DNA from: Massospora cicadina
Lineage: Eukaryota > Entomophthoromycota > Entomophthoromycetes > Entomophthorales > Entomophthoraceae
Length of the DNA: 64,000 nt
NCBI GenBank assembly: GCA_022478985.1
Contig: JAKSZP010009272.1
Coordinates: forward strand, 1-64,000
Direction of reading: 5' to 3'
Shown here: piece after piece, positions 24,001 to 35,218 of the stretch
Layout: each line of letters opens with the position of its first letter
How positions within the stretch are numbered: the stretch's first letter is position 1
The notes under the pieces: generated by a model
What the model was told of the DNA's origin: nothing
Database searches by the model: none
The model's input: the letters and a program-made list of their open reading frames with translations, nothing else
Position numbers and translations under genes: made by a program

Positions 24001-24435
24001 GACAAAAAAATATGGACCAATCCTGGAATTTAGGTGGGAAGTTATGTGTTTATCACTCACGGAACTATAATCTCAAAGTTTCACATAACAATTTTGGTCC
24101 TGTATGGATTGTATTATATAAAGATGGTTAAACAAGTAAACACAGTAGCTTTTGAGTTATCATTACCAGAAGGATCAAGAGAACATCCCATTATCCATAT
24201 TTCTCAACTCAAGTTTTTTAAAAGGGCACTTCCAAAAATCTTTCCCCCTCCAACTTGCGCTGTGTAAAAATCCTAATTTTGAGGTTGAAGAAATGTTAGA
24301 CACTAAGTTGGTATGGGGCAACGCAAATATCTAGTCAAATGGAAGAATTATCCCATTGAAGAGTCTACATGACAAACAGCTGAATATTATTGCCATTATC
24401 ATGAGAAAATCAGGATATTTTCTAAAAGGGGATGA
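24001..24435 (+). pseudogene. Element D C-terminal pol with chromodomain
   Basis: 24130-24240 reads VAFELSLPEGSREHPIIHIS then QLKFFKRALP, the usual end of the chromoviral integrase C-terminal region. A chromodomain follows near 24310-24370 as RKYLVKWKNYPIEEST, then TGA where Trp is conserved, then Q. Chromodomains direct such elements to modified histones. This places D among the chromoviruses. Purine tract aaaaggggatga precedes the LTR. Confidence 0.75.
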
Positions 24436-25396
24436 TGAGATGGTACAGGATATTTCTGACCATTATAGTGTTATTATTATAATTAATATAAAAAACAAAA
24501 CAATATTTTTTATACTAATATATCTTTAAGGAAGAAGACACCCAATTGGGGCAAAGTTTATTAAAAAATCAAGCTCCAATTATACTTTTTAGGGATTTGA
24601 CAAATCTGAGCTCCAAAAATCCATAGCTACTTAATAAATGATCTAACATTAATGACAAATTCATTGTAACGTGGGCCTCAAAAAGAACCCTTATTTATAG
24701 GGGCTTCAAAAAGAAGTAATTCTCAAGCAAACGTAGTAAATCATTCATTTTGCATACAAAATTAGTCTATAAAAAGAGAACTGGATTTAAATAATTTTTA
24801 TCATAGATCAACTCAATCAAATTCAGATCATCAGGTCTAAAAATAGGTTTTCTAAATATGGTATAATAGCAATTGCTGATTATTTCCACTTATTACCTAA
24901 ATCATTTATAATTATCAAATATTTTAAACTAAGACCCAATATATTTGCTCTTATTTTTAAAATCACAATTATCAACTATTGCAGACTAATAATTTTATAA
25001 GACTTAAAAAAGTCTAAATTATTATTAACATACTATAAGAATTGAATAGATTTTTATCCCTCAATTCTTTGTTCTTACTCAGTTAGTTCAATAAAACATA
25101 TCCTTAAAAAGTCCTTTAAATTTTAATTTTATTAAACTATATACTATGTTAAGCACTTTTTTCTAGGATATGAACTCAGCCACATAAGGGAATATCTATT
25201 TGTCTCAACTGGGGTCAAGGATCATTTTCATGAATAAATATTATCTTAACTCTTATCCAAGGATGGTTTCTAACATTATCATAGTTGTATGCGGACTTTC
25301 AGAACACTATCTGGGGTTTTATCAAGTTTATGAACTATTACTTGGTTGGTATTGCTTATACCTTTGTCCATTACTGAAAACTACCGGTCTGTTACT
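24436..25396 (+). repeat. 3' LTR of element D (about 961 bp)
   Basis: Begins tgagatggtacagg, pairing with tgtgatggttcagg at 14983, and ends gtctgttac. After it the sequence returns to the integrase C-terminus of A. Confidence 0.8.
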
Positions 25397-25545
25397 ATGA
25401 TCAGCTGGATGTTTTGTGATCAAGATTGTTCAAAGAGATTGCCGAGTTGGTGAATGATGCTTCACAATTAAGAACATCATGGATATTCATGTAGTGAACT
25501 AGGTACATACAAAATATCTTAAATAATTAATCTAAAAGAGGAATA
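25397..25545 (+). pseudogene. Element A integrase C-terminus (resumed after D)
   Basis: FKEIAELVNDASQLRTS aligns with FKVIEKTSIDAYTIKDP in element H (about 571-620), and the following bases match the VHAKFLQ region loosely. This is the piece of A displaced by insertion of D. Confidence 0.6.
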
Positions 25546-26488
25546 AGCGCAATGTTTTCAAAGGACCAATGAACTGAAAAAAATTGGTCAAATCCTTGTG
25601 TTGTTTAAACTCAGTTTAGGACTGCTGAACTATTATAGGTGGTTAAATCTGAAAAATAGAACTCTGAACAACAAAGCTGGTTAAGTTTAAAAAACAAACC
25701 GCTCAACCAGAATAAAAGAAATGAGAATATGGTCCTCTAAACCTAATTATAGGTTAAGTCTCATTGTAAAAAAAAAGAAGAGAAAAATAATATAAAGAAA
25801 AAATACCAAAAAATATTATAAGCTAAAAAAACATGTAAAAAATATATATATATAAATATAAAAATATGATAAATATGCTGAAATATGATTGTTATTTATC
25901 ATCATCAAAAAAGCATCTGGTGATGTTCCCTCAATTTATTGTTAGATTAACTTGGGTTGAAACTTAGTCTGCCACAATTAGTCCTAAGGCGCTGAAGGAA
26001 GCAAACAGATTGGAAGAATTAGGATGGGCTGAAACTGGATTTCCAGGAGTTGTCTCTAAAGAAATGATGCCCATCATGGGGAAATACAGGGAATAAGAAA
26101 TTGGAGAAGCCGCCCAAGAAGATCCTTTAAACACCTTGGGTTGGGACCATCTAGTACTAAAAAAAAAAGATCCTTTAAACAATGAGGTGTCATATAACCA
26201 TGACATGGGGAAAACAAGATTTCCAAACCTTCTATTGGCAAGAGCACCCAAACTCTGCTGGCAGGGCATGTGGTTGTGGGAACTGCACTCTGTAGAGGTG
26301 GAAGTCAGGAGGACATGGAATGGAAATGTGGTAATAAGAAGGATTACCCAGAGATGCATTGAGCAAGGAATGGAGATGGACTAAGAGAACTTCAAATTTA
26401 AAGCATGCTGGTGGACATAATCAGAATTGAAGTGGCGCGAACCCTGGAAAATCTTCATCACTGGACAATTTGGTAAAGTGGGGGGATG
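25546..26488 (+). other. Element A 3' non-coding region
   Basis: An A-rich stretch (about 25745-25870) followed by about 600 bp without sustained coding. F has a comparable A-rich 3' non-coding segment at 45955-46345. A purine tract, gtaaagtggggggatg, ends it just before the LTR. A 34-bp LINE stub is embedded at 26134-26167. Confidence 0.55.
26120..26181 (+). mobile_element. 34-bp LINE micro-insertion with 14-bp target duplication
   Basis: Flanks 26120-26133 and 26168-26181 are both agatcctttaaaca. Between them, ccttgggttgggaccatcta and gtacta plus A9 equal the extreme 3' end of the LINE at 5978-11929 with its A tail. It is a drastically 5'-truncated copy in plus orientation. Confidence 0.92.
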
Positions 26489-27618
26489 TGTTAAGATCTT
26501 TGCCCACCTTACCTAACTTTGTCAATTATGATTCATCTGCTTGTCCACTATAAGATTCCTCCTTCTAGCGGATGTGGTAGTTATTGATTGTATGCACAAT
26601 ATCTATTTTTTAAAAAATATTCTCATCAGATATCTATTAATTCATTGGATCTCAATCCACTGGATCAATGGATGTCTCATCAGGGATGATCCTAATAATA
26701 AACAATTGATTAGGGAGTCAATTTTAGTATTGATCTGTAGTTAGCTTGTAGGAGTTGATCAGATCTAGTTGCCAATCAGCTAAGGGTTTATAATTGTTAG
26801 ACGAGTATTGCCATCTGTGATAGAGCAACTTTAGAGTTAGCCTTTTAAGAATTGCAATCTGCTTATGGGTAAGAGTCCCATTACTAAGCAGGCTTTTAAC
26901 CTTATAAGGGTGTTTTTATGAGGGTGAGCAAAGACGTTGGGACATATATTTTGCTTTAACCCAAAAGAGGTCACATTTGAGTAAGGTAGGGAACCCAGTT
27001 GATCCAATGAGAAAGATCGTCATTTCACACGAACTGGTGGGCTAAACTATTGGCAATGGCTGCCATTCCCAATTGGGGCGCCAACCAAAGGGTTGGGCGC
27101 TGAATTCCCTATAGATTCCCTTTTGATTTTCTTAATATAGTATAGCAAGATCAATTTTAGACAAAATATTTACTAATAAGTTTTATACTAAAATATTTTG
27201 TTCTTTTAATTAGAGCTAAAAGGACAAAAGATCTCTTGTATATATAATTACTGTGATCTCCACAGACTCTTCATGACAAGAAATAATGGGAAGGGCCTTA
27301 GAATTAAGTGAGGTTAAGTTCTACCAAAGAGAGAGGAAGTCCCTGCGGTTTTCTAGAACACCATTAAAGAATAGGAAAAGCACCAGGCTAGCATTGGGCC
27401 TAATAACTATCTTGGATAATATAAGCTCAACTAGAGTAGTTGTTTTCATACTACTTTTACCTCATATAATATTTTTACCAAGCCTAACAACGCACATAAA
27501 AAACCTGTGCAATTGAATAAGTGAAATAAAGCAAGTTATTATTTAAAAAGAGAAAACAGATTCTGAAGATTTGACAATTACTTCTCAGGTGAGTCACTAC
27601 CAGTTCCTAGTTTTAACA
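26489..27618 (+). repeat. 3' LTR of element A (about 1,130 bp)
   Basis: Starts tgttaagatctttgccc after the purine tract and ends ctagttttaaca, matching the 5' LTR remnant ending at 2399. Only the last 60 bp can be compared with that remnant. Confidence 0.6.
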
Positions 27619-27812
27619 AGGGGTCAAAGGAAGGAGTTCCCTTAATTTCATAAATACCTTCAATGATTCAAAAGAGCGTTGTCACAAGTCTAGTGTTGGA
27701 GTCAATACTTAATTTAGTTGTGAATAATCAACTAGGGAGATAGTCTTCATATTATACCAAATCATTCAACTATTATTAACAATCTATTATAACGCACATC
27801 AGAATTAGTGTA
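27619..27812. other. No feature recognised
   Basis: AT-rich sequence between the 3' LTR of A and repeat J copy 2. I see no coding frame or repeat relationship. Confidence 0.3.
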
Positions 27813-28715
27813 GTAAACTTGAGAGTTGAAGCAAGCAACACAGCTTAAAAGTTACAAGGCCCTAGACCAACGATGGGAAAGGGCTATGTATGCCCAGGTT
27901 GGATCTAGGGTTTGCAAAATGATCCAGCTAAAATCTAATTAACAGCGCTTGAGTACTCTTATTTAGCACTAGTGGTGCCCAACCCAAAAGGGGGAACCCC
28001 ATGCATCTTTATTTGCATATGGGGTATGAAAAGGGATTATTAGAGATAAAAAAATCCTAATATGGCACCTCAGCTAACAGCCTAGGAAGCCATATCAGAA
28101 GGGGAGGAAGCTTTTAGGAACTTTTGTCTGGTACCCGCTTTAGCTGGTGGACCATGGCGGACATCAGGGTAGGAGCATCAGAGCTCTCAAGTACTATAGT
28201 ATATATTAAACAAAGATAGATCTGATTTTTGGTTAGAAAATTCTAATTTGAGTCCTGTTCAATTTACAATATTTCTAATCAGGCAAGCTATATCTTTAAT
28301 TGATAACTCAAGTTCAGTCTTACTCAGTTACAGCACTACAATTGTTGGTAAGTTGGCATTATCATCCAGATATAGCATAGTAACTATGCAAATAGATGAT
28401 AGTCTAACTTTCCCACTTCTCTTAAAGTCCTTTTTGTTTGACCAACACTCTTGTTGATAGTTTCCATAAATAAACCTTAATATTTTTATAACCTCTATAA
28501 TGAATTTCTATGTGTTTTTCCTAAGACCTTCACCAAGAGGTTTTCTTTTGTATAGATGTTAACCATTAAGTTGTTGGCTATTCCTCTTTATGGTATTGTG
28601 TTGTTCCCTATGTATTTGGGTGAATATTCCTCATCCACTCTCTGATAAACTTGAGAGTTATAGATACTCTCCTTACATCTTTACTCACCTATATCAACCA
28701 AACCTTTTTCATAGT
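27813..28715 (+). repeat. LTR-like repeat J, copy 2, interrupted by a LINE fragment
   Basis: Diverged copy of 22329-23157: tgagagttgaag at the left, gaccaacgatgggaaagggc, a gatgttaaccattaa block, and agttatagatactctcctta at the right, in the same order as copy 1. A minus-strand LINE 3' fragment lies at about 27965-28215. Confidence 0.5.
27965..28215 (-). mobile_element. Old LINE 3' fragment
   Basis: Plus-strand sequence tagcactagtggtgcccaac then ccaaaagggggaacc is a diverged form of tagtactagatggtcccaac then ccaagggggaatt at the 3' end of the full LINE. The following 200 bases keep loose similarity (catcagggtaggagc at the inner end). It is older than the other copies. No clear target duplication. 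Confidence 0.55.
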
Positions 28716-29362
28716 AGTAAATCCTATATACATCTGAATCTTCAGAGATAGTCATCATATTTACCTTTTTGTAACTGTTTTGTGGAAGTAAAGGTCACTA
28801 ATATCCCAGCTTGTAATAGATCTAGTCTCTCCAGATGGCTACAAAACTAATTGGGAGGAGGAGTTCCGTTTATTGCCCATAGGTAAAACAGTAATTCAGG
28901 AAGAAATACTTAGTATATTGACTTAAAATACATCCAAATATGAAGCCCTGCAAGAAGGTAAGTCTAAGATTGCCAACAGCAACTGGCAAGTACTTCACAA
29001 ATGGCATACAAGGCCTTAATTGTCTTGCTACAGTCTGAGGTATACTCCATATGACAGCAGGTGAATGCCCCAGTAAGAAGTTACGTTTTAACTTTATTTG
29101 GAATTTTGATATATATCTTTAAAACTAGATGATGAAGTTAGATATTTTAATATTTTTTGGGGGTTATTATAGTGTTTAAGGCTTGTCACCTTGGACCTTA
29201 CAGATTTTGGGCATCTGCTCAGCATTATCAAAGGCTTGTGGAATTTTTTAAGACTTTTATAGACCTTTTCTAAAATTCTAATAAGAGTAAGACATCATGA
29301 TAATTTTATCTAAATTATTATACATTTATTAATTTTTGTTTTTATATATCTTTCAAAATCTT
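28716..29362. other. No feature recognised
   Basis: AT-rich, no sustained open frame, no match to other repeats in the window that I can see. Confidence 0.3.
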
Positions 29363-30240
29363 CCGCCCAGAGGGGTCGCCCTATGCCCTACTTCACACAG
29401 GAAGTACATTTCCAATCCGTTCTGAACAGTTTGATACTGAGGAGGTCCCCTATCATGGCCAGGGTGGAATTTCTGGACATGTTGGACATCCCCTACTCCC
29501 TAGAAACCCAGGAAGACATCTGGAAGTATGCCCATCACCCTTTTTTGCAGCCGCATGTTCATTCCCATGTGTGGTGCTGCTTGAAATGGGTTACCATACT
29601 GCTGAGCAATCCAACGCATCACACTCCTCATGTGTTGTGCGTGATCAATATGGTACTTTGGTCCACCGCCTGGAAGAGTGCCCTCCATCAAAAGCGATTT
29701 GGCGTGAGATTCAACGTCTCTTTTTCTAGGATCAAACACAGCCCTTCAGTCTATCTAAGAACATCTTCGCCTTGACCTTGAATTCACCTATATGACCCTC
29801 CCTCTGAGCCTTAGTGGTGGCAATTGCTATGTGGACTATCCACATGGTTGTCTTGGATGCCATTTCAGGCTCTACTCTCACCCACAGGAAGCTGAACGCC
29901 AATTCCAGTTGCACCTCATGGACTACTTTCAAGCATGGTTGTTTAGTACCTTTTATCCCATCAATGACAGTTGGTCTCATCCTGGTTTCCAGTTTGGTTC
30001 ATTTCTTCAGACCCCTTCCTTCATATGTGCTCAATAGTGGCGCAAGCTTCTACTCTTAATAACCCCCTTCCTTTACTTGGTGTTCCTGCTGGCAACAGGA
30101 GACATCGTTAGCTTCTCTGGGGTGCCTCTTTCTTTTATTAGTTCTTTTAGTTTACATATTGGAAGTGTCCGTCTTATGGTCGGCTTTCCCCTAAATAAAA
30201 ATTTAAATTTTTTTAAAAAGTAAAAAATTAAAACTAAATA
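29363..30240 (+). mobile_element. 5'-truncated LINE of a second lineage, plus strand
   Basis: GC content rises sharply at 29363 and falls again at about 30190, where aataaaaatttaaattttttt ends the copy. Its protein matches the ORF2 C-terminus of the full LINE, but at a distance. caaaatctt occurs just before (about 29356) and just after (about 30246), a possible 9-bp target duplication. The 3' end differs from the first LINE family. Confidence 0.75.
29383..30060 (+). pseudogene. LINE ORF2 C-terminal part, frameshifted
   Basis: Frame 29383 onward reads ETQEDIWKYAHHPFLQPHVH and HVWCCLKWV, equivalent to LKELWKDVYHPILSAKVS and LWRVLHCSY in the full LINE. A shift near 29630 moves to the frame with LVHRLEECPPSKAIW, matching HLHRFFICPGVAAFW (His-x4-Cys of the zinc motif). 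A further shift gives AIAMWTIH, matching ATAIWTIH. RT and endonuclease are missing because of 5' truncation. Confidence 0.8.
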
Positions 30241-31882
30241 GCAAACAAAATCTTAGAATCTCTGGCGTCTAGATATTTTCAAATCAATCTTTGTAAACCT
30301 AGACCTGATTACCAACCATCTAAGTCTTCATAAAGGCTCTATTGTGTCCTAGTATTACCACTGAATGAAAGATATGGAAATGTGGTGGTTTGGCAGCGCC
30401 TTGGCTATCAAATAGCTCTCCTTCATCACTAGGTCGTTCTTGCAAAAACGTATTGCATTGATCCTTCTTATAATCCTTGATGTCTAAATGTTTGAGCCAG
30501 TCAAACATTATCTTATATTATGCATCCATTTCTTTTAGTGACATGTGGTATAATTGATATTCTAAGTGCTTTGTACCATCTTTGGCCTTCCAAGTTTTAA
30601 AGTAGTTTGGTATGAAAAATTGTTGCCTTTGTGGTTATAGACTTTTTACTATAGAAACTTGGAGTCTCCTGTAATGGACACCAATTGTTAGCTTTGTGCA
30701 GTTGTCAACAAGCTGTCAAGGGAAAGGAATGGATTTGGAGGTGCCTAATGTATATTCAGGGAAGATGTTAATCTTCTTAATGGAGGTTCAGAGGTCCTAT
30801 AAATTATTAGATTGGCTATTGGTAATCTGATTATCCAAAAGTAATGTCAAATATATTTTTATATTGAGAAGAAATTGGTAGGAACAAACTAAAGGAAATG
30901 ACCTAAGCTCTTTTTCCTTGACTAGCAATAATTTACTAAATAGAATTTTATGTGCTTAAAGCATTATAATATATATACACTAAAATTAGAGTAGTTTTTA
31001 CTTTATGTGGTAACAAGTTGATACTATCTAAATTACTATAGATTATTATTTAATATAGTAACTATGATCTCAAATCATGTTTGGGGCTTAAAGTAGATCA
31101 GGATTTATTGTCCCACTTTTTATTAAGATCTATACTAATAATGACTATATTAGCCAAAGCTGTGGAATTTTCTCACATACCATCCAAGTAAGTTCAGCAT
31201 CTGATTCTGTTTTCCAACAGATATTGGCTTACTACGGATGTTTTGAGTCTGGTGACTAAGTGATATAAACTCTGAATAGGGTATCACCCAACCACATCAG
31301 TTTGCTAATGAATTATTGGGTTGTCACTTAATCTGTTGTTTAGTGCGCTGCAAAAATTGCAACTCACTCCCAATTTGGTGGCTTGAAATTCTGGCATAGC
31401 TAAGGTGAGTTGGTCAAAACTTTTTAATTCAGTTAGAATGATTTTATAACTTATATAAATTTGATCAATGATGTACTATAAAAAGATATAATATCAAATA
31501 TGGGCATAAATTGACGCAAAATAAGATAAATTGTGAGAACTTCAGATGTAGGCTTTATCCATAATGGAAAGAAATATGACAATAAAACTGATAGGACTAA
31601 GAGGGGATTAATAGCAATCTTTCCAATTCTATCTTACAGTTAGTTTTGCAATAATCTAGACTTTTATTTACTTCATTAAGATAATAAGTTTATTTAAACT
31701 AAATTGTAGCAGCCATGACATACTATTACTACTTTTGATGTTAATTTAATTGAAAACTATTTGCACAGATTATCTAGTTGAATAGTCAATCTTTAACTAT
31801 ACTAGGATTACTGTTGCCACTACCATTTGTAGAAAAATTGTCAGTCTATTATTTTCTGTATCTGATTTTCTCTCTCATAGTA
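30241..31882. other. Unassigned AT-rich region with one degenerate minus-strand frame
   Basis: On the minus strand, 30508-30320 is open for 62 codons (contains FDWLKHLDIKDYKKDQC), and coding sense may extend upstream to about 30600 through one stop. I do not recognise it. The remaining 1.2 kb shows no gene and no repeat I can match. Confidence 0.3.
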
Positions 31883-33596
31883 TGCATAAGTCTAGAGATT
31901 CAGCATTTTGAGTTAAATCGGGAAAAGTCCTTTTAGGAGGAAGAAGGGACCTAATGCCCCTGTGGAGCCCTTGGCTCAACTGGGGGACTTGGTCTTTGTG
32001 ATTGATGAACTTTGGGTCACTGCATTGGCACCAAAAAAACCCACCACAGTATCCTATTTGGCTGCTTCTTCTCTGGTTCTAAGATTAAAGAGGTCTGTAA
32101 AGAGGTTACAGGCCAGAAGCCTTCAACAGCATCTTCCCCTCCCACTGATCCCCACTCCACCATCTTTTACGTCCTTGGAAAAGAAGAAAATGGGCCTTGA
32201 AACTCAGGAAAGGGTTCCTGAGTCAGGAAACCCAGTCTGGGACACGGAATCTGAAATACCAGGTTGAGGATAAGCAATTCAAGTCAGAAATTTGCTTTTG
32301 GGAAATTTTAAAAATCCTTTAAAAATTTTTCATGATTGACCCTAGTGGAACCCAATTCAGCTGCCCTTTCTATCCAAGTAAATCTGGTTATGTGTGGATC
32401 AGTGAGGGTCCCTCCCTGGTGGATCCAACAATTATGTTGCCAGAGCTTTTTCAATCTTTATATAAGCTGGATGAAGAAGCCCCAAACCCAGGCTGAGTAC
32501 GCATGAGTACATCAGCTACTGCTACCCAAGAAAAACATATCCATGGCCCCCTTTTTTCCATTTTGCATATATAAGGCAACTGCCTCTTTAAAGAGCAGTT
32601 TTTGGTCCATTTTCACCTTAATTTTAATAAAACTATTCCCTCCCAAACCTACTCCACGAGCTCTGTCACTTTCTTCACAATACTTTTACTTAATCTGTGA
32701 AGTACGCAGTGATCTGCATCCTAGGACTGATGGTCATCAAGTGGGCCCTCCAAGCCATCAATCTGGTGGCCCACCAAATGTTAATTGTGATCTAAGAATT
32801 CGCCACAAGCCTACAACATCAATCCGCTGCTTTGTAAGAGTTTTCAGATCCATCAAACTCTTCACAACAACCTGTTTACCATTTGGCACGTGGCAGACCA
32901 GCTTTGGGTCCGCCTCCCACTCCACAAAATTAATAGGTAAATTTGACCTATTTTGCCTCGCCAATCTGCTGGTAGTTTGGCAAATATTGGGCGTATTGAG
33001 CCATCTCCAATAATTGCGATTCTCCATTTGGAGGTGAGGACTTGCCATCCACACAACTGTAAGGTGGGGACCAGGCACCAGACCATCTGGGCCATCCTGC
33101 CAAGGGTCAATCCAGCTTAAATCAATTTGAGAAATTGACTGCACGCTGGCGATGCACTTGACCTCTCTACCCAACCCAAAACCTCTCAATGGATGCAAGA
33201 TAAGGCAAGCCTCCCAATAGTCAGATTGATTTAAAATTGATTCGATTCACAAACCCAACCAGCATTTTAAAAATTTTGAAAATTTTTATTATGTTGATCC
33301 AGTCCAAGATGGTTGAGAAAATAAATCCAAAGATCACCAACTGCAAAACCAGGAGGAATGGTCGTCCTCCTTGCCTCTCCCACCCTGGGGATGCCCCAGC
33401 AAGACCTGCGGTTGACCCCATTGCAGCCATTTGGTTTGCTATGGGGCCTTTGGTATATTTATTAACTTTTATTTCTTTCACCATAATAATAGGGAATTCC
33501 TCCTACAGCTGTTCAGAACTGCTATGCCCTTGGCATTCTGGGCTTTCCACTAGGTTGTTACACACCCATATTGGAAGCCCAGTCTTAATTCAATCA
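31883..33596 (+). repeat. 5' LTR of element E (about 1.7 kb)
   Basis: Aligns with 47347-49083 over its length. It begins near tgcataagtctagag and ends agtcttaattcaatca. A promoter-like TATATAA lies near 32570 (tttgcatatataaggcaact) and AATAAA signals follow at about 32625-32635. 1.7 kb is long for a Gypsy LTR. Boundaries are estimates from where similarity begins and stops. Confidence 0.8.
32568..32576 (+). promoter_or_regulatory. TATA box in element E 5' LTR
   Basis: gcatatataaggcaactgcc is preserved in both LTRs (about 32566 and 48031). About 50-60 bp downstream both have an A/T-rich aataaaact(a)ttccc polyadenylation-like signal. This is the expected U3-R arrangement. Confidence 0.55.
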
Positions 33597-33925
33597 GCAT
33601 ATTTCATGTTTAATGGACTGATCCATAACTTCAGCACTTTCCGCCCTCCTCATGGGATCAGGCGAAGCAGTTGCCTACTTAATTACCATGAATTTGCATT
33701 CCCTATGTGACTTAGTCTTAGCATGCTAGTTACTCATCTCCTTCTGCAGGGCATGCAAACAGCTTCTATTAACCTGGTATAACATCCATCCAGCACCAGT
33801 AAACCAAGCTGCACCTTTGGTAAGTTAGCAACATTGGGAATAACTCCAGCCCCATCACCTGAAGTAGCAGAACAAGTGCTAGATGCTCTGGAAGATCTTA
33901 ATGTACGTTTTGCAGCTGGGGGGTC
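33597..33925 (+). other. Element E leader
   Basis: Non-coding region between the 5' LTR and gag. The primer-binding site would be here, but I cannot identify it. Confidence 0.4.
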
Positions 33926-34600
33926 CTAAACTCCCACCCCCACCAATGCACAGAGAAGTGTGGCTCTCTTAGATGCTCTTGATGGGGAAGCACGCCGCTG
34001 GTTCAGAGGATTATTACGGTCTGCAACCAAAATGGGGAAACATGCTCCTTTATTTAGTTTAGTATCTGATGCGGTCCAAGCACCAGAATCTAGGGCATCC
34101 CGCCTCAACCGTCTCTTTATCCTCCATCAGAAGGTCCCTGATTTGCCATCACTGGTAGAGGCCTTCACGGCATTAGTACCTTTGGCTGGGATTCCTACGG
34201 AAATTGCAGTGGCAGCTTTCAGAGAAGCCTTGAACAACTCTTCAGCTAGCAATGACACATGGTATCCTTTCCCAGTATCCGCTGAGGCTGCATTTACCTT
34301 AGCTTATTCAGTGGGGGAAAAACCCTCGACACAAGCATACCATCAGTGGCAGTAATGACATCTCACCCATCTGCAAACACCCTCTCAGCTAGCTCATTCC
34401 AGTTCAAACCACACGCTCCTACCTCTACAGGTAACAATGGTCTAGGGAAGCGCTCCCCTGGGGTTGCAGTGGTAGCTCCCTACCCGCAGGTTACTTTAAA
34501 GAGTAACATACCACCAGTGGAATGTCGCTTCCCCTTCTCTGCAAATGATGAGTTGAGTGTGACATTGGACCCCACTAATCCGATCCTAACGCCCACCAAA
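33926..34600 (+). pseudogene. gag of element E
   Basis: The open frame 33960-34355 has LLDALDGEARRWFRGLL, a capsid-like helix pattern with WF as in many chromoviral gags, and ends at a stop. Later frames hold a Pro/Ser/Thr-rich linker. No CCHC knuckle is visible. Position before the protease supports the call. Confidence 0.65.
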
Positions 34601-35218
34601 AATGGCCCAGGTGGAAGCCCATGTTGCACCTAATCGGGAAACTGATTCACATACCACTGATCCTAGTTCTTCTCCCACTGAGTCAGCCTCACCCACCATA
34701 CGTAACCATGAAAGTCCCTCCCCCACAATAGTGATTAACAATGGCATAATGGTAGACCCATCCAATCCAATCCTGCCTAGGGATAAGGAGAAACTTACAG
34801 AGGGATCCTATGAGAAGCATAGTAGCTTATTGGATACACAGGGCCACTTATCATTATGGGACCAACCCCACTTTCCGCTGCCCTCACTCTTTCCATGGCC
34901 AATAAAGAGGACCAAGCTTATTTTCTGCTTCCCATTACCTTCATAGTAGGAGTACAGAAGGTCACAGTAAAAGCTCTCCTGGATACTGGAGCAGCGGGCA
35001 ACTTTATGGATTTAAGAGTGGCACACTCTCTAGACCTGGACACGGTGTTTTCTCCTTCTATATTAGGCGCTTCATCTACACCTATTAACTGCCATACTGT
35101 CCAACGTCCAGTGCAGTTCTTTATCCATAAATTTGGCTTCTGCGATCACTTTTCAGCGGTACCTGATTTACTATACCCTGTTATCATGGGGTGGGGTGGT
35201 GTCTTCACCAACAGGTGA
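34601..35218 (+). pseudogene. Aspartic protease of element E
   Basis: Open frame 34856-35218 includes FLLPITFIVGVQKVTVKAL, then LLDTGAAGNFMD with the catalytic Asp-Thr-Gly (about 34976-35010), and later YPVIMGWGGVF, the end of the fold. Retroviral-type proteases of this length mature Gag-Pol. The active-site triplet is intact in this copy although the rest of the element is broken. Confidence 0.8.

Larger units (their letters stand above)
14983..25396 (+). mobile_element. Ty3/Gypsy chromovirus D (10.4 kb), nested in element A
   Basis: Two direct repeats of about 960 bp (14983-15940 and 24436-25396) bound a plus-strand Gypsy interior: weak gag, RT (19629-20443), RNase H (21650-22330), integrase (23158-24000) and a terminal chromodomain. 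A purine tract, aaaaggggatga, precedes the 3' LTR. The flanks on both sides are integrase of A, so D is younger than A. Three later insertions lie within it: LTR N, foldback repeat L and LTR-like J. It has many stops and is inactive. Confidence 0.85.
2337..27618 (+). mobile_element. Decayed Ty3/Gypsy element A, interrupted by nested insertions
   Basis: Collecting the segments between insertions gives one plus-strand Gypsy order: LTR end (2337-2399), gag (about 2700-3660), protease (4090-4627), RT (5700-5965 and 11942-12860), RNase H (12890-13130), integrase (13960-14982 and 25397-25545), spacer and 3' LTR (26489-27618). Continuity across each gap supports this. The DD(Y)DLG-type segment before RT is cut by the LINE, and the integrase C-terminus resumes after element D. 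It is the oldest layer here, with many stops and substitutions. Its left LTR is mostly replaced by elements H and I and continues off-window. Confidence 0.75.

Noticed and set aside
34856..35218. Host aspartic protease gene
   Set aside because: DTGA and the following fold sit between gag and RT of element E, so it is the element's own protease.
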